Of a DNA stretch of 64,000 nucleotides, positions 53,251 through 61,746 are shown in pieces. The notes beneath the pieces were generated by a model. It was not told where the DNA came from. It did no database searches and saw only the letters and a list, made by a program, of their open reading frames with translations. The position numbers were made by a program, and so were the translations under genes. Numbering within the stretch: the first letter of the stretch is position 1; every line of letters begins with the position of its first letter. The stretch is from Solirubrobacter pauli (GTDB taxonomy: Bacteria; Actinomycetota; Thermoleophilia; Solirubrobacterales; Solirubrobacteraceae): the NCBI RefSeq assembly GCF_003633755.1, contig NZ_RBIL01000001.1, positions 1,101,426-1,165,425 of the forward strand, in the 5' to 3' direction.

Positions 53251-54564
53251 TCAGACCTCCTGATGCGCGGCGCTCGAAGCCCGCCCGACCCCTTCGTAGA
53301 GCAGACCGGCGTCGCGGACCTGACCCGGGTCGAACAGGTTGCGCCCGTCGACCAGCAGGTCCCCGGCCATCGCGTTCTTGACCTCGACGAGGTCCAGCTC
53401 GGCGAACTCGGGCCACTCGGTCACGAGCACGACGGCGTCGGCGCCCTCGATCGCGTCGAGCGCGGTCGACTTGAAGGACACGCCGCGGATGAGCTTGCGC
53501 GCCTCCTCCTCGGCCACGGGGTCGTAGGCGCGCACGTGCGCGCCCGCGGCTTGCAGGCGGGAGGACAGGACGAGCGAGGACGCCTCGCGCATGTCGTCCG
53601 TGTTCGGCTTGAAGGCCAGGCCGAGCAGCGCGATCTTCTTGTCCACGAGCTTGCCGAGGTGCTTCTCGAGCTTCGCGATCACGCGCCGCTTCTGCAGCTC
53701 GTTGACCTCGATCACCGAGTTCAGCAGCTGGAAGTGGTAGCCCGAGTTGCCGGCGAGCTGCTTGAGCGCCGTGACGTCCTTCGGGAAGCAGGAGCCGCCG
53801 AAGCCGATGCCGGCCTGCAGGAACTTCGGGCCGATGCGGTTGTCCAGGCCCATGCCCTTGGCGACCTCGACGACGTCGGCGCCGGTCTCCTCGCACACGT
53901 TGGCGATCTCGTTGATGAAGGATATCTTGGTCGCCAGGAAGGCGTTGGAGGCGAGCTTGACCATCTCGGCGCTCTTGATGTCCGTGCGGACGAGCTCGGC
54001 GCCGAGCGGGGCGTAGAGCTCCACCACCGCGTCACCGGCCCAGTCGCCGTCGTCGCCGACGACGACGCGGTCGGGCTCCAGGAAGTCCTTGATCGCCGAG
54101 CCCTCCTTGAGGAACTCGGGGCACGACACGTACCGGAAGCCGGCCTTGCCCTGCTCGCGGAAGACGCGCTTGATCGTCTCGCCCGTGCCGACCGGCACGG
54201 TGGACTTCATCACCAGCGCGTGCTGGTCGGAGGGCGGCATCGCGTCGACCACGGCGTTGACCGCGGACAGGTCGGCATCACCGGAGTACGTCGGCGGCGT
54301 GCCGACGGCGACGAACAGCAGCCGCGCGTGCTCCAGGGCGTCGCTGAGGTTGGTGGAGAAGTGCAGGCGATCGCGGTGCTTGGCGATCAGCTCCTCCAGG
54401 CCCGGCTCCCAGATGGGAATCTGACCGTTCTTCAGGCCTTCGATCTTCTCGCTGTCGATGTCGACGCAGTAGACCTCGTTGCCGAGCTCCGCGAATCCCG
54501 CGGCGGTGACCAGCCCGACATAGCCCGTGCCGATCACGCCGATCGGTTCTCGATTGGTGCTCAT
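53251..54564 (-). CDS. ugd: UDP-glucose 6-dehydrogenase
   Basis: 437-residue NAD-dependent oxidase of UDP-glucose to UDP-glucuronate. GVIGTGYVGLVTAAGFAELG (NAD), the nucleophile Cys in GIGFGGSCFPKD near 258, AFKPNTDDMREASS and the C-terminal UDP-binding domain are intact. GDP-mannose dehydrogenases share the fold; the neighbouring GDP-mannose-type gene keeps that option open. First gene of a leftward operon: ugd, nucleotidyltransferase, PGI/PMI, glycosyltransferase. Confidence 0.9.
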   Translation of the reverse strand: MSTNREPIGVIGTGYVGLVTAAGFAELGNEVYCVDIDSEKIEGLKNGQIPIWEPGLEELIAKHRDRLHFSTNLSDALEHARLLFVAVGTPPTYSGDADLSAVNAVVDAMPPSDQHALVMKSTVPVGTGETIKRVFREQGKAGFRYVSCPEFLKEGSAIKDFLEPDRVVVGDDGDWAGDAVVELYAPLGAELVRTDIKSAEMVKLASNAFLATKISFINEIANVCEETGADVVEVAKGMGLDNRIGPKFLQAGIGFGGSCFPKDVTALKQLAGNSGYHFQLLNSVIEVNELQKRRVIAKLEKHLGKLVDKKIALLGLAFKPNTDDMREASSLVLSSRLQAAGAHVRAYDPVAEEEARKLIRGVSFKSTALDAIEGADAVVLVTEWPEFAELDLVEVKNAMAGDLLVDGRNLFDPGQVRDAGLLYEGVGRASSAAHQEV

Positions 54565-54606
54565 AAGGGCGCTTCAGCTTAGAAGGCAGGGGTCGATAAG
54601 AGGAGC

Positions 54607-55815
54607 ATGTCCTTCCGGCTCCCCGCTCTCCTCGCCACGACGCTCGTCGCCGCGCTGGCCCCGGCCGCGATCGCCGACGCGAAGTCCATCACCGGGTCGA
54701 ACGCCGCCGAGGCGCTCACCGGCACCGAGGGCCCGGACACCATCAACGGCAACGGCGGCGCGGACCGGATCCGCGGCCAGGGCGGCAACGATCGCCTGTA
54801 CGGCAACACCGGGCCGGACGACATCGCGGGCGGTCCCGGCGACGACATCCTCGACGGCAGCTCCGGGGACGAGATCCTCAGCGGCGACGAAGGCAACGAC
54901 GTCCTCCTCGGCGGCTTCGGCCACGACACGCTCTACGGCGGCGCCGGCGACGACAACCTCGACGGCGGCGCGGCCCCGGACCGCGTCGAGGGCGGCGAGG
55001 GCAACGACACGATCCACGGCGGCTCCGGCGGCGACGAGCTCTTCGGCGGCCCCGGGAACGACACCATCTACTTCGACAGCGGTCCCGACCACATCTTCGG
55101 CGAGGACGGCGACGACGTCATCTACATCAACGGCGACAGCCTGGTGGACGACGTCGACTGCGGCAACGGCAACGACACGCTCTACGTCCCGCCGCGCGGC
55201 ACCCAGTGGGGGCGCGCCGTCGCCGCCCGCATCCGCGACGGCAAGATCGTCAACTGCGAGACCGTGATCGAGCAGGCCGCGGCGGTCGACCCGACCAAGG
55301 GCATCAGCGCGACCACCGGCAACAAGGGCGGCAGCCGCTCCGGCACCGAGCTCAACGACAACCTGCGCGGCGGTGCCGGCTCGGACAAGATCCAGGGCCT
55401 CGGCGGCGACGACGTGCTCTGGGGCGACCAGAACCACACCGCGCTCGCCGGTGCCAAGGACGCGAACGACACTCTCGACGGCGGCGCCGGCAACGACACC
55501 ATCTACGGCGGCCGCGGCACCAACACGATCTTCGGCCAGGACGGCGACGACTTCCTGCAGGGCGGCGGCCTGCGCTCGCTGATCTACGGCGGCGCCGGCA
55601 ACGACACGATCAAGGTCACCTCGGGCGCGAAGACCACCGTCGACGCCGGTGACGGCGACGACACGGTCACGGCGATCATCGCCCGCGGCCGCGCGACCAT
55701 CAAGTGCGGCCCCGGCAACGACACGGTCATCGAGTCCGAGTGGCCCGGCAACCGCAAGCTCGTGAAGATCGACGCCGACTGCGAGAAGCGCACCCGCCAC
55801 CAGACTTCCAAGTAG
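54607..55815 (+). CDS. Secreted RTX-like (hemolysin-type) calcium-binding repeat protein
   Basis: 402 residues, signal peptide (about 1-24), then two blocks of nonapeptide repeats of the GGxGxDxUx type (GNGGADRIRGQGGNDRLYGN; later GGAGSDKIQGLGGDDVLWGD), separated by a linker near 205-245 containing two cysteines. The repeats fold as a calcium-loaded beta-roll. No catalytic domain is visible and no type I exporter is adjacent; the signal peptide indicates Sec export. Strong ribosome site AGAGGAG before ATG 54607. Confidence 0.9.
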   Translation: MSFRLPALLATTLVAALAPAAIADAKSITGSNAAEALTGTEGPDTINGNGGADRIRGQGGNDRLYGNTGPDDIAGGPGDDILDGSSGDEILSGDEGNDVLLGGFGHDTLYGGAGDDNLDGGAAPDRVEGGEGNDTIHGGSGGDELFGGPGNDTIYFDSGPDHIFGEDGDDVIYINGDSLVDDVDCGNGNDTLYVPPRGTQWGRAVAARIRDGKIVNCETVIEQAAAVDPTKGISATTGNKGGSRSGTELNDNLRGGAGSDKIQGLGGDDVLWGDQNHTALAGAKDANDTLDGGAGNDTIYGGRGTNTIFGQDGDDFLQGGGLRSLIYGGAGNDTIKVTSGAKTTVDAGDGDDTVTAIIARGRATIKCGPGNDTVIESEWPGNRKLVKIDADCEKRTRHQTSK

Positions 55816-55861
55816 TCGCGAAGTTAAACGTCCTGGACGTTCATGTTCCGCGCAACTACTT
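55810..55861. terminator. Extended palindrome, bidirectional terminator for RTX-like and LCP genes
   Basis: Outer arms AAGTAGT / ACTACTT with CGCG inside each, and an inner perfect AACGTCC-T-GGACGTT, together covering both stop codons of the convergent pair. The symmetry is too extended for chance, but the outer arms have a 2-nt offset. Confidence 0.55.
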
Positions 55862-57400
55862 CAGGCGCTTGAGCGAGCCCGCGATCGCGATCAGGCGCGA
55901 GTTCGGGATCGACAGGGTCAGCGTGTTCGTGACCCAGTAGGCGGCCTTCGAGGTGCGCCAGGCGACGAGCCGCAGGTGCGAGCCGTCGTAGAAGAGCTCC
56001 AGCTTGCGCCCGTCGACCTCGCGGACCCGGTCGGGATCGTCGAGGATCGGCGGGCTGCGCCACGTCGTGCCCTGGATGCCGTAGTACTCGCTCCAGCTGC
56101 CCGCGTTGAGCGTGAGCCGGTAGGCGCGGTGCAGCTTGCCCTCGCCGTCGCGGAGCGAGTAGACGCGCGGCTCCGGGTCCGCGTAGCGCGAGCCGGTCTT
56201 GCGCAGCGTCGGGAAGTAGAACGGGAACTTGAGCTTGCCCTCGCTCGCGACGACGACGGCCATGTTCTCGCCCTCGGTGCGCGTCTGCTCGAGGCCCTCG
56301 ACCGAGGACTTCTTGTTCTTCTTCTTGACGCGCGCCGGGGTGGCCGTGGCCTTGGGGCGGGTCGTCTCGTCGAGGCGGCGCGGGTTCGAGGAGCCCTCGC
56401 CGGTCATGAACTCGTCGAACGTCTTCTTGAGGTCGGAGTCCTTGACGTACAGGTACGAGTCGACCGCGGGGTTCTTGGCCTCGGTGGCCGGGAAGCGCAC
56501 CTCGTTGACCGGCGCCTTCTCCTGCGCCATGTAGAGGCCGAGCTGGCCGAGCGCGATCAGGTTGCCCGAGTCGGTGAAGCTGTCGTCGACCTCGAAGTAG
56601 CGGCCGAAGATCCGCGCGAGCTCGTGCCGCTTGCTGACGTCCAGCAGCTGGCGGATCGCGTCCTGGTGCGTGAGCTGGCGCAGGAAGTCCTGCTGGCGCG
56701 AGGCGCGGAAGAAGTCGTTGTCGCCGTGGCGGTAGCGGACGTAGTCGAGCGCGTCCTGGCCCTTGAGCTTCTGGTAGCCCGGCTGGACGTCGATCGTCGC
56801 GTAGTTCTCGCCCGGGCCGGCGGTCGAGTTGTCGTTGTAGTAGCGGCGGTCGATGTCGACGTAGACGCCGCCGACGTAGTCGACGGCGCGCCGGAAGCCG
56901 CCGAAGGACACCGCGATCACGTTCGTGATCGGGAACGGCTCGCCGGTCGCGTCCCGGAACAGCTTCTTGATCGTCGACACCGTCTTGCCGGGGCCGCCGA
57001 TCTCGTAGGCGACGTTGATCTTGTTCGTGCCCGACCCGGGGATCTTGACCTTGAGGTCACGTGGGAGCGACATCAGCGCGATGCGCCGGCTCTTCGGGTC
57101 GACGCGGGCGAGCAGGATCGTGTCCGACCGCGGCTTGACGCCCGCCTTCTTGTCGGCGTAGCGCTCGTCGGTGCCGAGGATGAGGAACGTGCGCGCGCCG
57201 CCGGCGTCCTCGATGTCGAGCTCCGGGATCTTGACGGTCGTCCGTCCGTCCTGGGTGAAGTCCTTGACGAGGCTGTCGACCTCGTTGAGCACGGCGTAGG
57301 CCACCGCGGTCGCCGACAGGCAGACCGTGAGGATCGCCGCCAGCAGCGCGCGGAAGAGCACGCCGCGGCCCGGCCGCGGTACGCGGTTCGGGTCGCTCAC
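55856..57400 (-). CDS. LytR-CpsA-Psr family wall polymer ligase
   Basis: 514 residues: short cytoplasmic tail, one membrane helix (about 14-36), and the LCP domain (about 65-240) with TFLILGTDERYADK, RSDTILLARVDPKSRRIALMS, LPRDLKVKIPG and the Arg-rich DALDYVRYRHGDNDFFRASR. It attaches undecaprenyl-linked glycopolymers to peptidoglycan. The C-terminal ~250 residues form an additional extracellular region with a basic linker (PARVKKKNKKSS). It sits beyond the sugar-nucleotide operon, consistent with surface polysaccharide assembly. The 82 nt upstream (57401-57482) hold no gene I can support. Confidence 0.9.
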   Translation of the reverse strand: MSDPNRVPRPGRGVLFRALLAAILTVCLSATAVAYAVLNEVDSLVKDFTQDGRTTVKIPELDIEDAGGARTFLILGTDERYADKKAGVKPRSDTILLARVDPKSRRIALMSLPRDLKVKIPGSGTNKINVAYEIGGPGKTVSTIKKLFRDATGEPFPITNVIAVSFGGFRRAVDYVGGVYVDIDRRYYNDNSTAGPGENYATIDVQPGYQKLKGQDALDYVRYRHGDNDFFRASRQQDFLRQLTHQDAIRQLLDVSKRHELARIFGRYFEVDDSFTDSGNLIALGQLGLYMAQEKAPVNEVRFPATEAKNPAVDSYLYVKDSDLKKTFDEFMTGEGSSNPRRLDETTRPKATATPARVKKKNKKSSVEGLEQTRTEGENMAVVVASEGKLKFPFYFPTLRKTGSRYADPEPRVYSLRDGEGKLHRAYRLTLNAGSWSEYYGIQGTTWRSPPILDDPDRVREVDGRKLELFYDGSHLRLVAWRTSKAAYWVTNTLTLSIPNSRLIAIAGSLKRLK

Positions 57401-57482
57401 GCCGCAACCCTCCGCAAGCGCGAGTCCGAGCCCCCTGGGCGAGCGCTCGCAGCGACGCGAGCCGTCAGGCGAGCGTCGCCGT

Positions 57483-58610
57483 TCATGCCAGGCCGCCCTC
57501 CACGGCGCGCAGCCCGTCGCCGTCGGCGTCCACGGGGAAGCGCACGGGCACGTCCCGCGCGAAGTCCACGAGCGCCCGGCGATAGCGCGCGAGCGAGTCG
57601 ATCGACACCCACTCGTCGGGGCCGTGGTGACCGCCGCCGGAGGGGCCGAACTCGACCGCCGGCACGCCCGCCTTCTGGAAGGCCACGGCGTCCGAGGCGC
57701 CGTCGCGCCCGACGCTCATCGACTCGCCGTCCGTGAGCCGCGACGCGGCCGTGCAGAGCGCGAGCACGTACGGGTTGCGCGGCGACACGCGGGCGGGCGG
57801 CCAGATGAACGACCGGGCCACGTGGACGTCCGGGAGCGCGCGGATCTGCGCGAGGAGCTCACCGGGGTCCTGCTCGGGCAAATAGCGGATGTCCACGTCC
57901 ATGGCGCATTCCTCGGGCACCTTGTTGGGCGCGTCACCGCCGACGATCCGCCCCAGGTTCACCGAGGGACGGTCGAACAGCTCCGAGGATTCAAGGGTGA
58001 ACGGCATCGACTCGATTCGCCGGAAGACGTCGATCGCCTTCAACACCGCGTTGTCGCCGAGCCACGGCGTGGAGCCGTGGGCGGACGTGCCGAAGACCAT
58101 GATCCGCAGGGCGAGCACGCCCTTGGCCTGGACCCCGACGTGCAGGTTCGTCGGCTCGCCGGTGATCGCGAAGTCGCCCACGTAGCCCGCCTTGACCAGC
58201 AGGTCCGACGTGCGCTGGTCGATCTCCTCGGACTCCTCGTCGGGCACGGCCACGAAGCGGATGCGGACGTCCTGCTGGTCGCGCAGGTCGTGCATCGCGC
58301 ACATCATCGCCGCGAGCCCGCCCTTCATGTCGTACGAGCCGCGGCCCTCGAGCCGGTCGCCCTGTACGCGCGGCGTGAACTGCTCCGGCCGCGCGGGGAC
58401 GACGTCGTAGTGCCCGTGGAAGACCAGCGTCGGGCCGTCCTTGGGACCCACCTCCGCGGTCAGCGCGAAGAGGTCGCCGTACTGGTGGTCCTCGACCGCG
58501 ATCTCACGCGCCTCGAGCCACCCCTTGATGAACCCGGCGCAGGCCCGGAGGCCTTCGGCGTTCGACGTGTCGTACGAGATCAACCGCTCGGTGAGGAGCC
58601 GTTCGTCCAT
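57483..58610 (-). CDS. M20-family metallopeptidase (ArgE/DapE type)
   Basis: 375 residues from ATG 58610. Two-zinc aminoacylase fold: LVFHGHYDVVPA, GRGSYDMKGGLAAMM, the catalytic PDEESEE, FAITGEPTNLHVGVQAKGVL, and late His in GPSGGGHHGPDEWV. The dimerisation lid domain lies at about 170-285. The substrate may be succinyl-diaminopimelate, an acyl amino acid or a dipeptide; the context does not decide. The gene starts 59 nt after the M14 carboxypeptidase stop with a terminator between. Confidence 0.9.
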   Translation of the reverse strand: MDERLLTERLISYDTSNAEGLRACAGFIKGWLEAREIAVEDHQYGDLFALTAEVGPKDGPTLVFHGHYDVVPARPEQFTPRVQGDRLEGRGSYDMKGGLAAMMCAMHDLRDQQDVRIRFVAVPDEESEEIDQRTSDLLVKAGYVGDFAITGEPTNLHVGVQAKGVLALRIMVFGTSAHGSTPWLGDNAVLKAIDVFRRIESMPFTLESSELFDRPSVNLGRIVGGDAPNKVPEECAMDVDIRYLPEQDPGELLAQIRALPDVHVARSFIWPPARVSPRNPYVLALCTAASRLTDGESMSVGRDGASDAVAFQKAGVPAVEFGPSGGGHHGPDEWVSIDSLARYRRALVDFARDVPVRFPVDADGDGLRAVEGGLA

Positions 58611-58628
58611 CCGCCGGAGGGTAGCGGC

Positions 58629-58659
58629 GGGCCGGTCGGGCGATACGCCCGACCGGCCC
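58629..58659 (-). terminator. Strong 14-bp hairpin after the M14 carboxypeptidase
   Basis: Perfect 14-bp arms GGGCCGGTCGGGCG / CGCCCGACCGGCCC with loop ATA, 10 nt after the stop at 58669. There is no U-run, but the stem is very stable. Confidence 0.8.
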
Positions 58660-58668
58660 AAACGGGGG

Positions 58669-61557
58669 CTACGGCTGAGTGGTGCTCAGCGTGAACGTCA
58701 GCGTCTTGCTGTACGTCCCGGTGCGCAGCGGGTCGGTGGACTTGATCAACTGGTTGAAGCCGATGTCGACCTTGTCGTTGGCGACCGGCGCCGTCCACGT
58801 CGTCTTCGACAGCGAGACGCGCAGCGGCTCCGGCAGCGTGAACGCGCCGTTGGTCAGGTGGCCGGGGTCGGAGACCGAGAGCGTCGCGTCACCCGCGGTC
58901 GAGATGACGTTGGCCTTGGTCTGCGTGGCGTAGTCCTTCTCCACGCCCGGAACGAACGGGCCGAACGAGGGCGTGCCGTCCAGGGTCAGCGCGAGCGTGG
59001 CCGGCACGGTGCCGCCGACGTCGCCCGGCGTCGTGGTGAACGCCTTGGTCTGCACCGCGGACACGTTGCCCTTGAAGTCGACCGCGATCCACTTCAGCGC
59101 CGCGCCCACGGGCACGACGACGGGGTCGGGCTTCTCACGCGGGCGGTTCGGCTTCCACTCGGTCGAGGCCGTGGTGGGCGTCGAGCCGTCCAGCGTGTAG
59201 TAGATCGACGCGGCCTCGTCGCTCTTGAACGTCACCGCACGGTCGGAGCCGGTGACGGCGTCCACCTTGGGCGCCGCGGTGTCGTTCTCGTACGCCAGCG
59301 CCTCGGCGAGCAGCGCGTAGTTGCCGTTGGCGAACTCCATGCCCTCGTCGTGACCCTCGTTGACGAGGTTGGCGTTGCACGTGCCGGTGCCGCCGCCGGT
59401 GCCGACCGCGCCGTAGCACGGCTGGAAGCCGGTGCTCTGGCTCTGGCCGTTCGGCAGGACCTTCGAGGCGCCGATCTCGAAGTCGTAGCCGACGATGCCG
59501 TGGCTGTAGTAGGCCTCGTCCGCCGAGTTGCCCGCGGCCGAGTACAGGACGTCCACGACCGGACCCGTCTGGGACGGGAGCACCGCGGTGTGGCGGTAGT
59601 TGTAGATGCGGTCGAGCACCGCCGCCGCCGTCTGGTCGAAGTAGTTCAGCGTGCCGTAGGGCGGGTACGGGAGCGTCTCGCGCGTGGTCGGCTTGTACGC
59701 GCCCGGGGGCCACATGAAGTAGCCGCCGCTCGAGTGCACGTTCATCGCGAACTTGATGTTCGGGTACGTGGTCTGCACGTACGCCTCGTTGCGCGTCTCG
59801 GGCTCGGAGAGCTCGGACGGGCCGGCGAACGTGTCACCGGTGCAGACGTTGCCCGCGCCCTGGAAGCCGTCGAAGAACGAGCCGACCGTGAAGTTGCGGT
59901 TGAGGTCGACGCCCCAGCTGTTGCGGGCGAACGGGTCGTTGTTGCCCGTCGGGTTCGACGCGCAGTAGTTGACCATGTTGCGGCGCTGCGTGTTGTTGTC
60001 GTACATCGAGTACGCGGCGCCGTCGGCGTTGATCGTCGGGACGATGAAGATGTCGAGGTTGTCGATCAGCTGCGTCGTCTCGGGGTCAGTGCCGTAGTTG
60101 CGCACGAGCCGCTCCGCGGTCTCGAGGCAGACGAGCGGCGTGCCCCACTCGCGGGCGTGCTCCTGGCAGTAGATGAAGACGCCGGTCTTGGTGCCGTCCT
60201 GGTGCTTGCCGATCCGCAGCATCTTCACCGTCTGCGGGCCGCGCGGGTAGGAGGCCGGGGCCTTCAGCCAGTCGCTCAGCAGCGACGTCGCGGTGCCGGG
60301 CGTGACGACGCCGGTGCCGGTGGAGGTCCGGTAGAGGCTCGCCGTGACGAGCTCCGCCGCCTGCGCGTTGCCGTTGATCGCGTCCACCACGTCCTTCGCG
60401 GTGGTCGTGATCGCGCCCGCGGAGTCGGTGGCCAGGTTGACGCGGATCATCCGGTTGTTGGAGACGCCGACGACGAGCGGCTCGTCGGCCGCGCCCGGGT
60501 TGACGAGGCGGATGCCGATGCCGTTGCCGCCCTCATGGCCCCAGGCCTTGGAGGTGACCACGACCGCCTTGGCCTGGTCGGCCGCCGCCGGCAGCGGCGT
60601 GAGCTGCCCCGTGTACGCGGTGGACATGCCGACGATCGTCTGCGCCTTGCGCTGGTAGCCCGCCGTCTTGTTCGGCAGCGCCTGGACCGTGGCGATGTTC
60701 GGGAACTCGTCCGCGAGCGCCGTGATCCGCGCGTAGCCCTCCTGCGGGTCCACGTAGTGCGTGTTGAAGTCCTGCTTGAAGCCCTGCGCGTACTCAGGGG
60801 CACCGTTGCCGACCCACTTGCTGACGGCCATCGTGGCCACGTCGCCCGTGGCGGACGCGATCTTGACCGTCGTGGGCATCGGGGTGCCGATCGTGCTGGC
60901 GTCACCGAGACGGAACTTGCCCGTGTGGTACAGGTAGGGCGCGACCGGCGTGACGTCGGTGTCCAGGTAGGCCTGGAGGGTGCCCGTGCCGACCTGCTGG
61001 CCGTCGGCGCCGTACCAGGACGCGACGAGCGCAGGGCCGGTGTAGGCGCACTGGGCGCGGTTGTTGACGACCGGGCACGGGTTGGTGACCGAGGCCTCGG
61101 TGGTCGTGCCCTCGATCGAGATCCAACGCCCGCCGGCGTCCTCCCAGTAGTCGGCGTGCTGCGCGCGCACGGTGCCGACCGCGGCCTTGCGCGTCTTGGC
61201 GCCCGCGGCGCCGTCGAGCGCCGCCTTGGCGGCCGCCTCGGCGTCGATCGTGGCCTGGCGCTCGGCGCGCAGGGCGTCCACGTCCGCCGGCGTCTGGATC
61301 GTCGCGACGGCCGGGTAGCCCATCGCCTCCAGCTGCGCCTTCTCCTCAGGCGTGACGACGATCGTCGCCTTCACCTGGCCGGGCTGGGACTGGTCGAGGC
61401 CGTCCCCCAGGTCGTAGCCGAGCTTGATCAGCTGCTCGGCCGTCGCCTTGCTCGGCAGCTTGAACTCCAGGACGGACTCGCCGTCCTCCGCCAGCGCGGT
61501 CGCCGGCAGGAAGGCGATCGCGGCCGTGGCCACGAGCGCTCCCATGATTGGCCGCAT
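58669..61557 (-). CDS. Secreted M14 zinc carboxypeptidase, complete
   Basis: 962 residues. Signal peptide (about 1-23, ending TALA), an N-terminal prodomain-like region, and the carboxypeptidase domain at about 440-720: zinc ligands His and Glu in YCQEHAREWGTP, NSWGVDLNRNF, the third ligand in NVHSSGGYFMWPPG, and catalytic Glu in YDFEIGASK. After it come a chitobiase-like beta module (IYYTLDGSTPTTAS) and a ~110-residue C-terminal module (VPATLALTLDGTPSFGPF to LTFTLSTTQP) shared with the next gene. Ribosome site GAGGGGG. Extracellular protein or peptide turnover. Confidence 0.92.
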   Translation of the reverse strand: MRPIMGALVATAAIAFLPATALAEDGESVLEFKLPSKATAEQLIKLGYDLGDGLDQSQPGQVKATIVVTPEEKAQLEAMGYPAVATIQTPADVDALRAERQATIDAEAAAKAALDGAAGAKTRKAAVGTVRAQHADYWEDAGGRWISIEGTTTEASVTNPCPVVNNRAQCAYTGPALVASWYGADGQQVGTGTLQAYLDTDVTPVAPYLYHTGKFRLGDASTIGTPMPTTVKIASATGDVATMAVSKWVGNGAPEYAQGFKQDFNTHYVDPQEGYARITALADEFPNIATVQALPNKTAGYQRKAQTIVGMSTAYTGQLTPLPAAADQAKAVVVTSKAWGHEGGNGIGIRLVNPGAADEPLVVGVSNNRMIRVNLATDSAGAITTTAKDVVDAINGNAQAAELVTASLYRTSTGTGVVTPGTATSLLSDWLKAPASYPRGPQTVKMLRIGKHQDGTKTGVFIYCQEHAREWGTPLVCLETAERLVRNYGTDPETTQLIDNLDIFIVPTINADGAAYSMYDNNTQRRNMVNYCASNPTGNNDPFARNSWGVDLNRNFTVGSFFDGFQGAGNVCTGDTFAGPSELSEPETRNEAYVQTTYPNIKFAMNVHSSGGYFMWPPGAYKPTTRETLPYPPYGTLNYFDQTAAAVLDRIYNYRHTAVLPSQTGPVVDVLYSAAGNSADEAYYSHGIVGYDFEIGASKVLPNGQSQSTGFQPCYGAVGTGGGTGTCNANLVNEGHDEGMEFANGNYALLAEALAYENDTAAPKVDAVTGSDRAVTFKSDEAASIYYTLDGSTPTTASTEWKPNRPREKPDPVVVPVGAALKWIAVDFKGNVSAVQTKAFTTTPGDVGGTVPATLALTLDGTPSFGPFVPGVEKDYATQTKANVISTAGDATLSVSDPGHLTNGAFTLPEPLRVSLSKTTWTAPVANDKVDIGFNQLIKSTDPLRTGTYSKTLTFTLSTTQP

Positions 61558-61667
61558 CGGCCAGACCCCCTCGTTGTAGACCCGTACTGCGAACTGCGTG
61601 TTACTGGCAGCCCGGGTTTGTACGACAGGGCCGTTAGCACCGGAAGAGGTTCTAGACGGACGTACGA

Positions 61668-61686
61668 GTCCGCTTGTGAAGCGGAC
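61668..61686. terminator. Second short hairpin in the M14 intergenic space
   Basis: Perfect arms GTCCGCTT / AAGCGGAC with loop GTG, 3 nt beyond the U-run of the terminator at 61690-61730 as read on the minus strand. It could back up that terminator or lie in the leader of the downstream carboxypeptidase mRNA. Confidence 0.5.
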
Positions 61687-61689
61687 ATG

Positions 61690-61730
61690 AAAAAAGGGCC
61701 GGGTTCCCTCATAAAGAGAGAACCCGGCCC
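61690..61730 (-). terminator. Canonical Rho-independent terminator
   Basis: Stem arms GAACCCGGCCC / GGGCCGGGTTC (11 bp, perfect) with a 13-nt loop, followed on the minus strand by six U residues (A61690-61695 on the plus strand). It lies 16 nt after the stop of the second M14 gene. Confidence 0.92.
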
Positions 61731-61746
61731 CGGTGGAGCTACGTGA

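Noticed and set aside
57397-57612. A 71-residue frame between the LCP and M20 genes
   Set aside because: Mostly overlaps the end of the M20 gene, Arg/Gly-rich translation, no ribosome site. The 4-nt overlap with the LCP start is not enough alone.
58441-61746. A 3.3-kb open frame opposite the M14 carboxypeptidase
   Set aside because: Shadow of a gene with clear catalytic motifs; its composition (Arg/Val/Gly runs) is that of reverse-complement coding sequence.
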